DNA from: Lentzea albidocapillata subsp. violacea
GTDB taxonomy: Bacteria; Actinomycetota; Actinomycetes; Mycobacteriales; Pseudonocardiaceae
Direction: 5' to 3'
Assembly: GCF_900100275.1 (NCBI RefSeq)
Contig: NZ_FNET01000001.1
Coordinates: 310,001-374,000, forward strand
Length of the DNA stretch: 64,000 nt
In this document: positions 8,235 through 16,231 of the stretch, one piece after another
How positions within the stretch are numbered: position 1 is the stretch's first letter
Layout: each line of letters begins with the position of its first letter
Position numbers and translations under genes: made by a program
Notes under the pieces: generated by a model
The model's database searches: none
The model's input: the letters and a program-made list of their open reading frames with translations, nothing else
What the model was told of the DNA's origin: nothing

Positions 8235-10040
8235 CTACGCGGGCACGGTCCACCGCTGGTTGGCCCCGCCCGTGCAGGACCAGATCTGCAGCTTCGCGCC
8301 GTCGCCCGTGTTGTGGCCGATCACGTCCAGGCACTTGCCGCTGCCGGCGTTCACCAGGGTGCCGCCGGTGGCCGTCCACCTCTGGTTGGGACCGCCGAAG
8401 CAGTCCCACAGCTGGACCGCCGCACCGTCCGCCGTCCCGTTGCCGGTGACGTCGAGGCACTTGCCGAGGCCGCGCACCGTGCCGTCCGCCTGCAGGGTCC
8501 ACGTCTGGTTCGGGCCGGCGAAGCAGGTCCACAGCTGTGGCAGGGTGCCGTTCGCGGTCGAGCCGTCGGTGACGTCGAGGCACTTGCCGCCCAGGCCCGT
8601 GATGGCGCCGGTGCGGCCGCCGGGGTCGAGCGTGCCGGGCCAGGTGAACGTCGCCATCGCGCCGGCAGGCAGGGTGTAGCCGAACGTCTGGCCGCCGTAG
8701 GAGACGCGGAAGTTCTGCTGACCGCCCGAGTTCAGCGCGACGAGCACGATCTGACCGTTCGGGTTGCGGAACGCGACGTTCTGGACGCCACCCTCGCCGT
8801 AACCGGTCGAGTCGATGCGGACGGCACCGGGCTGCACGAACTTCGACAGGTGGCCGAGGACGTAGTACTCGGCGTTGTACGTGACATTGCCACCGCTGGT
8901 CGTGACGACGCCCGTGCAGTTGGTGCAGCTCCCGATCACCGGGCCGTTGTTCTGGTCCAGCGCCATGTTCCAGATGGCGACGCTGCGCGCGTGGTTGCGC
9001 GTGGCGCCGATCGCCAGGTTGATGCCCTGCCAGCGCAACGTGTCGCGGAACGTCGCCGCGTCGTCGGCCGACCTCGTGCCGGAGCACTCGGTGAAGAAGA
9101 TGTCCTTGCCGGGCTGGTTGTTCTTCACGACGGACTGGCCACTCGGGTTGCCGCCGTAGCAGTGCCACGCGGAGCCGATCACGTTGCCGCCCGCGCCGTT
9201 GTTGACGGTCTGCGCGTAGCCGACGTTGTCCCAGTTGTGGTCGTAGCCCAGCAGGCGGGCCTGCTCGCCGGCGGCCCGCAGCTTCGGCACCAGGGTGTTG
9301 ATGACGGTGACCTGCTGCTGCGGCGACATGTACATGCCGGGGTAGCCCGGCGGTTCGAAGAGCGGTTCGTTCTGCACGCTCAGGTAGTCGATCGGAATGC
9401 CCGCGGCCCTGTACGCCTGGGCGAACCTGACCAGGTAGTCGGCGTAGACCCCGACGCGGCTGTCGTTGAGCGAACCCCGGATGAGGTTGTTGTTGTTCTT
9501 CATCCACGCCGGGGCGCTCCACGGCGTGGCCATCACGGCGAGCTGCGGGTTGAGCTGCTTGGCCTGCTGCAGCAGCGGCAGGATGTACGGCCTGTCGTGG
9601 TCGATCGAGAACCGCGAGAGCGACGGGTCCGCCGCGCCGTCGTTGTAGGTGTAGAAGCTCCTGGAGAAGTCGGTCGCGCCGATCGGCTGGCGGAGGAAGC
9701 TCAGGCCGATCCCGTTGGTCTTGTCGAACAGGTTGTTCATGATCTCGTTGCGGCGCGGCGAGTTGAAGATGTTCCACGCCGCCGCGTCCGTGAACGACGC
9801 GCCGAAGCCCACCATGGACTGGTAGGTGGAGTTCGGGTTCACGGTGATCGTCGGCCCGGTGCCACCCGAGCCGAACGTCACGTCCGCCTGTTTGGTCAGT
9901 GCGTTCGACCTGTCACCGGTGGTCAGCCACACGCTCGCGTTGGTCGCCGCGGTGGCGGCCGGGGAGACCAGCGTGCTTCCCGCCGTCACCACGACGGCTG
10001 CGATCGCGATGCCGCGCCAACGTTCTGTCGCCTTTGACAT
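8235..10040 (-). CDS. Secreted GH30 glycosidase with ricin-type lectin domain
   Basis: A 601-residue exported enzyme. A Sec signal peptide (about 1-32, ending SPAATAA) precedes a GH30 (beta/alpha)8 catalytic domain to about residue 480. The domain opens with VGFGASFTDAAAW and GIGLSFLRQPIGATDF, close to GH30 subfamilies containing glucosylceramidases and beta-1,6-glucanases. Likely acid/base is Glu in LSVQNEPLFE and nucleophile Glu in IFFTECSG. The last ~115 residues are a ricin-B beta-trefoil (CBM13) with three GKCLDV...QxW repeats (NQTW, NQRW, NQRW). Probable substrates are beta-1,6-glucans or other beta-linked exopolysaccharides; the specificity is inference. It lies 40 bases downstream of a second GH30 gene on the same strand, with a good GGAG site before its ATG. 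Confidence 0.88.
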   Translation of the reverse strand: MSKATERWRGIAIAAVVVTAGSTLVSPAATAATNASVWLTTGDRSNALTKQADVTFGSGGTGPTITVNPNSTYQSMVGFGASFTDAAAWNIFNSPRRNEIMNNLFDKTNGIGLSFLRQPIGATDFSRSFYTYNDGAADPSLSRFSIDHDRPYILPLLQQAKQLNPQLAVMATPWSAPAWMKNNNNLIRGSLNDSRVGVYADYLVRFAQAYRAAGIPIDYLSVQNEPLFEPPGYPGMYMSPQQQVTVINTLVPKLRAAGEQARLLGYDHNWDNVGYAQTVNNGAGGNVIGSAWHCYGGNPSGQSVVKNNQPGKDIFFTECSGTRSADDAATFRDTLRWQGINLAIGATRNHARSVAIWNMALDQNNGPVIGSCTNCTGVVTTSGGNVTYNAEYYVLGHLSKFVQPGAVRIDSTGYGEGGVQNVAFRNPNGQIVLVALNSGGQQNFRVSYGGQTFGYTLPAGAMATFTWPGTLDPGGRTGAITGLGGKCLDVTDGSTANGTLPQLWTCFAGPNQTWTLQADGTVRGLGKCLDVTGNGTADGAAVQLWDCFGGPNQRWTATGGTLVNAGSGKCLDVIGHNTGDGAKLQIWSCTGGANQRWTVPA

Positions 10041-10080
10041 AAGCGCTCCTTGCAGGGGTTTGGGCGCCCGACAGCAGTTT

Positions 10081-11937
10081 TCAGTTGTACAAACGGAAAT
10101 CGGCGATGCTCCACCAGTTGCCCGCGGCAGCGGTGGACGTGACGCGGACGTACCGCGCGCTCGTGCGGCGGACGTCGATGTTCGTCAGCTGGCCCACGCC
10201 CGCACCGGACGCGATGGACCGCCAGGCGGTGCCGTCGTTGCTGACCGAGAGCTCCCAGCCGCGCGCGTAGTCACCGAGGTTGCCACCGGAGTCCACGGCC
10301 ACGCGCCGGAAGTCCTTGTGGCGCCCCAGATCGACCCGCAGGAACTGACCGGGAGCCTGGGCCGCGCCGTTGGACCAGCGGGTCGACGCGTCGTCGTCGA
10401 TCGCGAGCGCGCCGTCGGGAGAGGCGGTGGCACCCTTCAACGACACGGCGTCGAGCTTGCCGCGGAGCCGGCTCGTCCAGGTGAACGTCGCCAGCGCGCC
10501 ACCGGGCAGGGTGTACTCGAAGGTGCGGTCGCCGACGTTGACCGCGAACGAACGCGGGTCGTCGTGCTGGTTGTGCACCACCAGGGCCGTGGAACCGTCC
10601 GGGTTGCGGAACGCGGCGTCCATGATCTGGCCGTTCCAGCCGGTGGTGCCGAACGACGTGCTGGCGATGCGGCGCGCGCCGGGCCGCACGAACTTCGAGA
10701 GGTGGCCGATCGTGTAGTACTCGGCGTCGGCGACGACCGACCCGTCCGGCTGCACGGTGACGAGGCCGGTGCACGTGCCGCAGCCGCCGTTGTGCGGGCC
10801 GCCGGTGCTGTCCAGCGCGATGTTCCAGTTGACCGCGCTGCGGGCCCAGTTGCGGGTGGTGCCGAGGACGACGTTGCGGGCGTGCCAGCGCAGGGTGTCG
10901 CTGAAGACCTTGGCGGGCGGGTCGGTGGCGCCCTTGGAACCCGAGCACTCGGTGAACCAGATCCCCTTGTCCGGGAAGGCGTCGCGCAACGCGGTCTGCG
11001 CGCCCGGGTCGCCGTAGTAGCAGTGGTACGCGGTGCCGGCGAGCCACTTCGCGGCCCTGCTGTTCAGGATCTGGTAGGGGTAGTCGGCTTCCGCCGTGCC
11101 GTCGTTGGGGTGCGTGGCCCAGTTGTGGTCGTAGCCCAGGATCTTGGTGCGTGGGCTGGCGAACCTGAGCTTCGGGCCGAGCGCCTCGATCACCTTGATC
11201 TGCGCCGCGACGGGCATGTCCGTGCCGGGGTAGGCGTCGGGCGTGCGGTTCTGCGGTTCGTTCTGCACGGACAGGAAGTCGACCGGCACGCCGGCCTTTG
11301 CGTACGCCTGCACGAACTTCACGAGGTAACGCGCGTAGGCGTCGTAGACCTTCGGGTCGTCCTTGAGCTTGCCGCCGACCAGCGAGTCGTTGTCCTTCAT
11401 CCACGCCGGCGGGCTCCACGGCGTGGCCATCACCTTCAGCCGCGGGTTGAGCCGCTTCGCCTCACGCAGCAACGGAAGGATCTTCGCTTCGTCGTGCCGG
11501 ATGCTGAACTGCCGGAGAGGGAAGTCGGTCTGCCCGGCCGGCACGTCGTCGTAGGTGTAGTGCTCTTTCGCCGCGGTGAAGTCGGACGAGCCGACGGGCT
11601 GGCGCAGGAAGCTGACACCGATGCCGTGCACGGGGTCGAAGAGCTTGCGCATGGTCTCGGCGCGGACGGCCGGGGCGAGACCCGCGAGCAGTTCGGCGGA
11701 CGAGTCCGTGATGGACGCGCCGAAACCGTCGACCTCCTGGTAGCGGCGGCCGGGGTCGACCACGATCGTCGGATGCGCCGACTCGCCGGTGCCGAAGGCG
11801 ACGCGCGGCCGTTCGTGCATCAGCTCCGCACGATCAGGCGTGGTCACCCACACCCGGACCTGAGGCGCGCCGGACGCTTCGGCGGTCGGCACTGCGGCCA
11901 GGCCGATCACCAGGGCGACGATCGCGGTTCGTCTCAT
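10081..11937 (-). CDS. Secreted GH30 glycosidase with C-terminal discoidin-like domain
   Basis: About 618 residues from the chosen ATG (MRRTAIVALVIGLAAV...), a signal peptide; ATGs five and six codons upstream are alternatives. The GH30 domain shares VDGFGASITDSSAE, GIGVSFLRQPVGSSDF, catalytic LSVQNEPQN and WFTECSG with the neighbouring GH30, so the two are paralogues. After about residue 480 the tail changes to a galactose-binding-like F5/8 type C (CBM32) domain: DDDASTRWSNGAAQ, LRVDLGRHKDFRRVAVDSG, ARYVRVTSTAAA. The two enzymes therefore pair similar catalytic domains with different binding modules. First gene of the leftward two-gene GH30 unit, divergent from a LacI gene. Confidence 0.87.
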   Translation of the reverse strand: MRRTAIVALVIGLAAVPTAEASGAPQVRVWVTTPDRAELMHERPRVAFGTGESAHPTIVVDPGRRYQEVDGFGASITDSSAELLAGLAPAVRAETMRKLFDPVHGIGVSFLRQPVGSSDFTAAKEHYTYDDVPAGQTDFPLRQFSIRHDEAKILPLLREAKRLNPRLKVMATPWSPPAWMKDNDSLVGGKLKDDPKVYDAYARYLVKFVQAYAKAGVPVDFLSVQNEPQNRTPDAYPGTDMPVAAQIKVIEALGPKLRFASPRTKILGYDHNWATHPNDGTAEADYPYQILNSRAAKWLAGTAYHCYYGDPGAQTALRDAFPDKGIWFTECSGSKGATDPPAKVFSDTLRWHARNVVLGTTRNWARSAVNWNIALDSTGGPHNGGCGTCTGLVTVQPDGSVVADAEYYTIGHLSKFVRPGARRIASTSFGTTGWNGQIMDAAFRNPDGSTALVVHNQHDDPRSFAVNVGDRTFEYTLPGGALATFTWTSRLRGKLDAVSLKGATASPDGALAIDDDASTRWSNGAAQAPGQFLRVDLGRHKDFRRVAVDSGGNLGDYARGWELSVSNDGTAWRSIASGAGVGQLTNIDVRRTSARYVRVTSTAAAGNWWSIADFRLYN

Positions 11938-11957
11938 GTAACACCCATTCATCACTG

Positions 11958-11984
11958 TGAAACATCAGCTTCCAGGATGAAACA
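11958..11984. promoter_or_regulatory. Direct repeats between divergent GH30 and LacI genes
   Basis: Two copies of TGAAACA start 20 bases apart, about two helical turns, in the short space between the GH30 start and the LacI reading frame. They are a candidate site for the divergent LacI regulator, although LacI sites are usually palindromes. Confidence 0.35.
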
Positions 11985-12057
11985 CCCGACCGTGGCGAGG
12001 GTCAATGGTCTGGCGGAGTTCCGGTACATTGACCTGGTGGAACGCAAGATCGAACAC

Positions 12058-13038
12058 GTGAAACAGCGCGCGAGTCTCCGTGACATCGCGGCGGAGACGG
12101 GCGTGTCGATCGCGACCGTGTCCCGAGTGCTGAACGATCACGTCAGCGTGGCCCCGCGAACCCGTGACCTGGTGCTCCAGGCCGTAGAACGGCGCCGGGA
12201 GACGCCCGCAAGGCTCAGGACCGTCTACGTCCGATGCCCGTACGTGCTCACCGACTACTTCGGCCTGATCGTCTCCTCGATAGCCGAGACGCTGAAGCTG
12301 CACGGCCTGCGCCTGCTGCTCGACGCGGGGGAGTCGGGCCAGCACAGCGACGCACTCAAGGCGTTGCCGCACGAGGCCGGCGTCGACGCCGCGATCCTCA
12401 TCCTGCCGCCGGAGGAGGGCGACGAGCTGGTCGCCCTGTCCGAGTCGGGCTTCCCGTTCGTCGTGGTCGACCCCCGCACCCCGCCACCGCCGGACATCGC
12501 CGCGATCTCGGCCGCGCACTCGTCCGGGGCGCGGGCCGTCGCCGGCCACCTGATCGGCCTCGGCCACCGCGACATCGCCGTGATCGCCGGGCCGGAGGAG
12601 TGGCTGGCGGGCGACGCGCGCCTGGCGGGCCACCGCGCGGCGCTGGCCAAGGCGGGCGTTCTGCTGACACCGGACCGCCTGCGGCACGTCGAACCCACTG
12701 CCGCGCACGGCAAGCGCGCGGCGGCGGAGTTGCTCGACCTGGAACCTCGCCCCACCGCCATCGTCTGCTTCAACGACAAGGTCGCCGTCGGCGCGTTGCA
12801 GGCCGCGCGGGAACGAGGGCTGCGCGTACCGGAAGACCTGTCGGTGGCCGGGTTCGACGACATCGACCTGGCCGAGGCGACCAGCCCGGGGCTCACGACG
12901 GTGCGGCAACCGTTGCAGGAGATGGGGAGGATCGCCGTCACGCAGCTGATGCGCGTGCTGGACGGGCATCAGCCCGAGGCGTTGCACATCGAGCTGGCGA
13001 CGACGTTGGTGGTGAGGGACTCCACCGCCGCCGTTTAG
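12058..13038 (+). CDS. LacI-family transcription regulator
   Basis: A LacI/GalR repressor of about 326 residues. The N-terminal helix-turn-helix reads SLRDIAAETGVSIATVSRVLND, followed by a periplasmic-binding-like sensor domain ending in the usual LRVPEDLSVAGFDD and TTVRQPLQEMG motifs. The GTG giving MKQRASLRD places the HTH at the standard position. In-frame GTG and ATG codons up to 27 codons upstream are possible but would precede the usual family start. Divergent from the two GH30 genes, which it probably controls. Its 3' end overlaps the convergent membrane-protein gene by four bases. Confidence 0.85.
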   Translation: MKQRASLRDIAAETGVSIATVSRVLNDHVSVAPRTRDLVLQAVERRRETPARLRTVYVRCPYVLTDYFGLIVSSIAETLKLHGLRLLLDAGESGQHSDALKALPHEAGVDAAILILPPEEGDELVALSESGFPFVVVDPRTPPPPDIAAISAAHSSGARAVAGHLIGLGHRDIAVIAGPEEWLAGDARLAGHRAALAKAGVLLTPDRLRHVEPTAAHGKRAAAELLDLEPRPTAIVCFNDKVAVGALQAARERGLRVPEDLSVAGFDDIDLAEATSPGLTTVRQPLQEMGRIAVTQLMRVLDGHQPEALHIELATTLVVRDSTAAV

Positions 13039-13490
13039 TGAAAGACGGCCCAGGTGCGCACCTCGGGGTCGACCAGCATGGGAATCTTCTCTCCGGGCCG
13101 ACGCGAGGAGCACTCGGCGCGGGAGCACCGGTGTGTGACCGAGAACCCGCCCTGAGGCAACGGAATCCACAGCGTGAGGTCGTAGTAGACGTCGTCGCCG
13201 GCGTCGTACAGGCTCTTGTCCGTGAGCTCGCCGAGCACCTGCGTCCCGGCCGCCGCCAACGCGGCGGTCTCCTTCGCGGAGTCGCCGGCCGTACCCCAGA
13301 TCGCCAGCATGAGGAGCACGACGAACAGCAGGCCGAGCTCCCACAACAGGATCGCCCACCACGGTTGGCCGGAGAAGGCGAGCACGATCATGCACGCGAC
13401 CACACCGGCGATCGACAATCCGGCGAGCACGCGCTGCACCGTCGCCGAACCGCGGCTCGTCAGGCTCACTTCGGCAGGGTTCGCGGTCAC
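13035..13490 (-). CDS. Two-TM membrane protein of unknown function
   Basis: A 151-residue protein with two adjacent membrane spans (about 20-42 and 45-66: VLAGLSIAGVVACMIVLAF and WAILLWELGLLFVVLLMLAI). A C-terminal soluble part of about 80 residues contains the pair C-S-R-A-E-C. No recognised domain. It is convergent with the LacI gene and shares four bases with it. Confidence 0.65.
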   Translation of the reverse strand: MTANPAEVSLTSRGSATVQRVLAGLSIAGVVACMIVLAFSGQPWWAILLWELGLLFVVLLMLAIWGTAGDSAKETAALAAAGTQVLGELTDKSLYDAGDDVYYDLTLWIPLPQGGFSVTHRCSRAECSSRRPGEKIPMLVDPEVRTWAVFH

Positions 13491-13522
13491 CGGCTGATCT
13501 TAGGCTCGTCCGGGGTAGGAGG

Positions 13523-14008
13523 TCAGGGCACTACGAGAACCGGCCAGCGACCCGACCTGATCAGCCGCGTCGCCACCGACCCGGCGAACCGGTGCCCCGC
13601 CTGCTGCGACGCCCCGACGACCACCATGTCGGCCTGGCACTGGTCCGCCGAGTCGCGCAGCACCGTGTACGGGTCGCCGAACGCCTTCACGAACGTCACC
13701 GGCACGTCGAGCTCCTCGGCGGACGACCGGACCTGGTCGCTCAGCTCGGCGTGCAGCCGGGCTGTCGCCTCGTGCTCGAACACTGACGCGACGGCCGGGC
13801 TCAGTGCGGCCAGGGACGAGTGGCACGCCACGAACGTGACGACCAGACGGGCTCCCTGGCGGCGGGCCAGGCCGAACGCGGCGGCTGCCGCGCGCATCGC
13901 CGTGTCGGTGCCGTCCATCCCGGCCATGATGGTCCTCGACGACGGCCGGGGAGCGGGACCGAAGCAGTCCACTGTGGACTCGAAGGCGTTGTTCAGGCCG
14001 GCGCTCAT
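13523..14008 (-). CDS. Universal stress protein (UspA fold)
   Basis: A 161-residue single-domain Usp. After an unusual 25-residue leader, TIMAGMDGTDTAMRAAAAA opens the fold; near the end, DMVVVGASQQAGHRFAGSVA and the final strand WPVLVVP match the ATP-binding Usp signature (G-x2-G-x9-G-S/T) in slightly altered form. Usp proteins bind ATP and help cells endure stress or dormancy. It follows the DHA2 exporter by 15 bases on the same strand and is probably co-transcribed with it. Confidence 0.82.
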   Translation of the reverse strand: MSAGLNNAFESTVDCFGPAPRPSSRTIMAGMDGTDTAMRAAAAAFGLARRQGARLVVTFVACHSSLAALSPAVASVFEHEATARLHAELSDQVRSSAEELDVPVTFVKAFGDPYTVLRDSADQCQADMVVVGASQQAGHRFAGSVATRLIRSGRWPVLVVP

Positions 14009-14023
14009 GGTGAAACTCCTCGG

Positions 14024-15568
14024 TTATCGTGCGGCCGCTGAGTCTGCTTCCTTCTGCTCGAGATCGATCGTCGTGCGCAACGTGATCGGCTTGAGCAGCA
14101 GGGCCGCGATGATGCCGACGACGCCGACGGCGGCGGAGATCAGGAAGATGTGCGCCGTCGCGTCGCCGTAGACGGTGTGCACGATCGTCTGCACCTCGGG
14201 CGGCAGGGCGGAGAGGTTCAACGCGCTGGTGCTGCCGGTCGACTGGCCCGCCGGCACGTGCAGCGCGGCGGAGAGGTCCGCCGTCACGCGGTTGGCGAGG
14301 ACGGCGCCGAGCACCGACACACCGATCGTGCCGCCCAGCGAGCGGAAGAACGTGACGGACGCCGAAGCGGCGCCCAGTTCGCTCAGCGGCACGCTGTTCT
14401 GCACGGCGAGCACGAGGTTCTGCATCGTCATGCCGACGCCGATGCCCACGACGGCCATCGCGACGCCGATGATCCACAGCGCGGTGGCGTGGTCGACGAA
14501 ACCGAGGCCGAGGAAGCCGAGCACCAGGATGATCGTGCCCGAGACGATGTACGGCTTGATCCTGCCGGACCGGCTGATCATGCGGCCGGAGATCGTGGAC
14601 GACAGCAGCACGCCCGCCATCAGCGGGATGGTCAGCAGGCCGGCCTCGGTCGGGCTGTAGCCGCGGCCGATCTGGAAGTACTGGCCGAGGAACACCGCGC
14701 CGCCGAACATCGCCATGCCCACCGAGAGGCTCGCGATGATGGCCAGGGCGGGGGTGCGCTGGACGACGATGTGCAGTGGTACGACGGGTTGCTCGACCCT
14801 GAGTTCGACGGCGATCGCCGCGCCCAGCAGCACCAGGCCGCCGCCGGCCATGGCCCCGGTCTGCCACGAGATCCAGTCGAACGAGTTGCCGACGAACGAG
14901 ACCCAGATCAGCAGCACGCTCACGCCGGCGGCGATCAGGGTGGCGCCCAGGTAGTCGATCTGCACGTTCTCCCGGCGCACTGTCTCCAGCTTCAGCGTCG
15001 CCTGCAGCACGACGAACGCCAGCGCGGCGATCGGCACGGCGACCCAGAAGCACCAGCGCCAGCCGAGCCACGACACGTCGACGATGAGGCCGCCGAGCAG
15101 CGGGCCGCCGACGGTGGCGACGGCCATGACCGCGCCGAGGTAACCGTTGTAGCGGCCGCGTTCGCGCGGCGGGATGATCGCGGCGATCACGACCTGCACG
15201 AGTGCCTGCAGGCCGCCGACGCCGATGCCCTGGAACGCGCGGGCGGCGATGAGCTGACCGGTGTCCTGGGCGAGGCCGGCGAGCAGCGAGCCGATCACGA
15301 AGAGCACGATCGCGGCCTGGACCAGTGTCTTCTTGTTGAACAGGTCGGCCAGTCTGCCCCAGAGCGGGGTGGTGGCGGTCGCCGTGAGGAGGGTGGCCGT
15401 GACCACCCAGGTGTACTGCGTCTGCGTGCCGTTCAGCGAGCCGATGATCCGCGGCAGCGCGGTGGAGACCACCGTGGAGCTGACCATGGCCACGAACAGC
15501 GCGAGCAACAGTCCGGACAGCGACTCGAGCACCTGCCGATGCCCCATCGCCCTTGTCTCGATCTTCAC
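14024..15568 (-). CDS. DHA2-family (EmrB/QacA) multidrug MFS exporter
   Basis: A 14-TM drug:H+ antiporter of about 514 residues. Helix 1 reads LALFVAMVSSTVVSTALPRI, containing the DHA2 motif, and the helix 2-3 loop is GRLADLFNKKTLVQ. Further segments include GIGVGGLQALVQVVIAAIIPPRERGRYNG, the family's motif C region. I use the GTG giving MKIETRAMGHRQ with a G-rich site just before it; an ATG 17 codons upstream would place the start inside the operator. Expression is probably repressed by the divergent TetR gene. Likely exports a cationic or aromatic toxic compound or antibiotic. Confidence 0.85.
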   Translation of the reverse strand: MKIETRAMGHRQVLESLSGLLLALFVAMVSSTVVSTALPRIIGSLNGTQTQYTWVVTATLLTATATTPLWGRLADLFNKKTLVQAAIVLFVIGSLLAGLAQDTGQLIAARAFQGIGVGGLQALVQVVIAAIIPPRERGRYNGYLGAVMAVATVGGPLLGGLIVDVSWLGWRWCFWVAVPIAALAFVVLQATLKLETVRRENVQIDYLGATLIAAGVSVLLIWVSFVGNSFDWISWQTGAMAGGGLVLLGAAIAVELRVEQPVVPLHIVVQRTPALAIIASLSVGMAMFGGAVFLGQYFQIGRGYSPTEAGLLTIPLMAGVLLSSTISGRMISRSGRIKPYIVSGTIILVLGFLGLGFVDHATALWIIGVAMAVVGIGVGMTMQNLVLAVQNSVPLSELGAASASVTFFRSLGGTIGVSVLGAVLANRVTADLSAALHVPAGQSTGSTSALNLSALPPEVQTIVHTVYGDATAHIFLISAAVGVVGIIAALLLKPITLRTTIDLEQKEADSAAAR

Positions 15569-15593
15569 GTCCCGCCCCTTCGTCACGGCAATT

Positions 15594-15626
15594 CTTGCGC
15601 GTTGTGCAAGTTTGCGCAATGAGCAA
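15594..15626. promoter_or_regulatory. Tandem TetR-like operators
   Basis: Two 15-base inverted repeats of identical form, TTGC-N7-GCAA, occur at 15595-15609 (TTGCGCGTTGTGCAA) and 15612-15626 (TTGCGCAATGAGCAA), 17 bases apart start to start. They lie between the divergent DHA2 exporter and TetR genes, which is where a TetR repressor that controls both genes would bind. Confidence 0.7.
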
Positions 15627-15649
15627 CTTACACCGCTACGCTGAACGGC

Positions 15650-16231
15650 ATGGAGACGCTCACCACGCGGCGCGAGCAGAACAAGGCGGTGACCAGGCGG
15701 TCATTGGCCGGGGCGGCGCTGCGGCTCGCGATGGAGCACGGGCTGGACGGGGTGACGGTCGAGGACATCGCGGACGCGGCCGGGGTCTCGCGCAGGACGT
15801 TCTCCAACTACTTCACCAGCAAGGAAGACGCCGTGCTGGACGCCGACCGCGAGCGGCTCAGGGCGCTGGTCGCGATGGTCGAGGCGCGTCCGGCCGGGGA
15901 AGGCGCCTGGCAGGCGCTACGCGCGTCCACGGCCGAGCTCTACCGCGTCCGGCCCCTGCCCGACGTGGAGTGGATGGCCCAGCTCCGGCTGCTGCGCCGG
16001 CACCCGTCGCTGCTCGCCCGTCAGGCCGGCGACCAGGTCGGGCTCGAACGCGACCTGGCCGCCGTTCTCGTGCTGCGCGAACCGGACGAGGAGGCGGCCC
16101 GGCTGATGGCGGCGACCTTCCTCACGACGATCCGCACCGGCATCGCGCTGTGGCTGGAGGGCGCCGGGGCGCAGGAGCTGCCCGACCTCGTGGACCGCCT
16201 GCTCGGGCGGGTGCGGGTTCAGGGCACCTGA
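15650..16231 (+). CDS. TetR-family repressor
   Basis: A 193-residue TetR regulator. The HTH spans about residues 13-55 with LAMEHGLDGVTVEDIADAAGVSRRTFSNYFTSKEDAV, the canonical signature; the rest is a helical ligand-binding domain. Divergent from the DHA2 exporter with a clear tandem operator between them, so it most likely represses the exporter and itself and is released by the exported compound. Its 3' end overlaps the convergent PucR-type gene by 13 bases. Confidence 0.88.
   Translation: METLTTRREQNKAVTRRSLAGAALRLAMEHGLDGVTVEDIADAAGVSRRTFSNYFTSKEDAVLDADRERLRALVAMVEARPAGEGAWQALRASTAELYRVRPLPDVEWMAQLRLLRRHPSLLARQAGDQVGLERDLAAVLVLREPDEEAARLMAATFLTTIRTGIALWLEGAGAQELPDLVDRLLGRVRVQGT

Noticed and set aside
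9826..11976. Long plus-strand frame leading into the LacI gene
   Set aside because: It lies opposite two GH30 genes and has a low-complexity Val/Ala/Arg composition; only the last ~326 codons are a real LacI protein.
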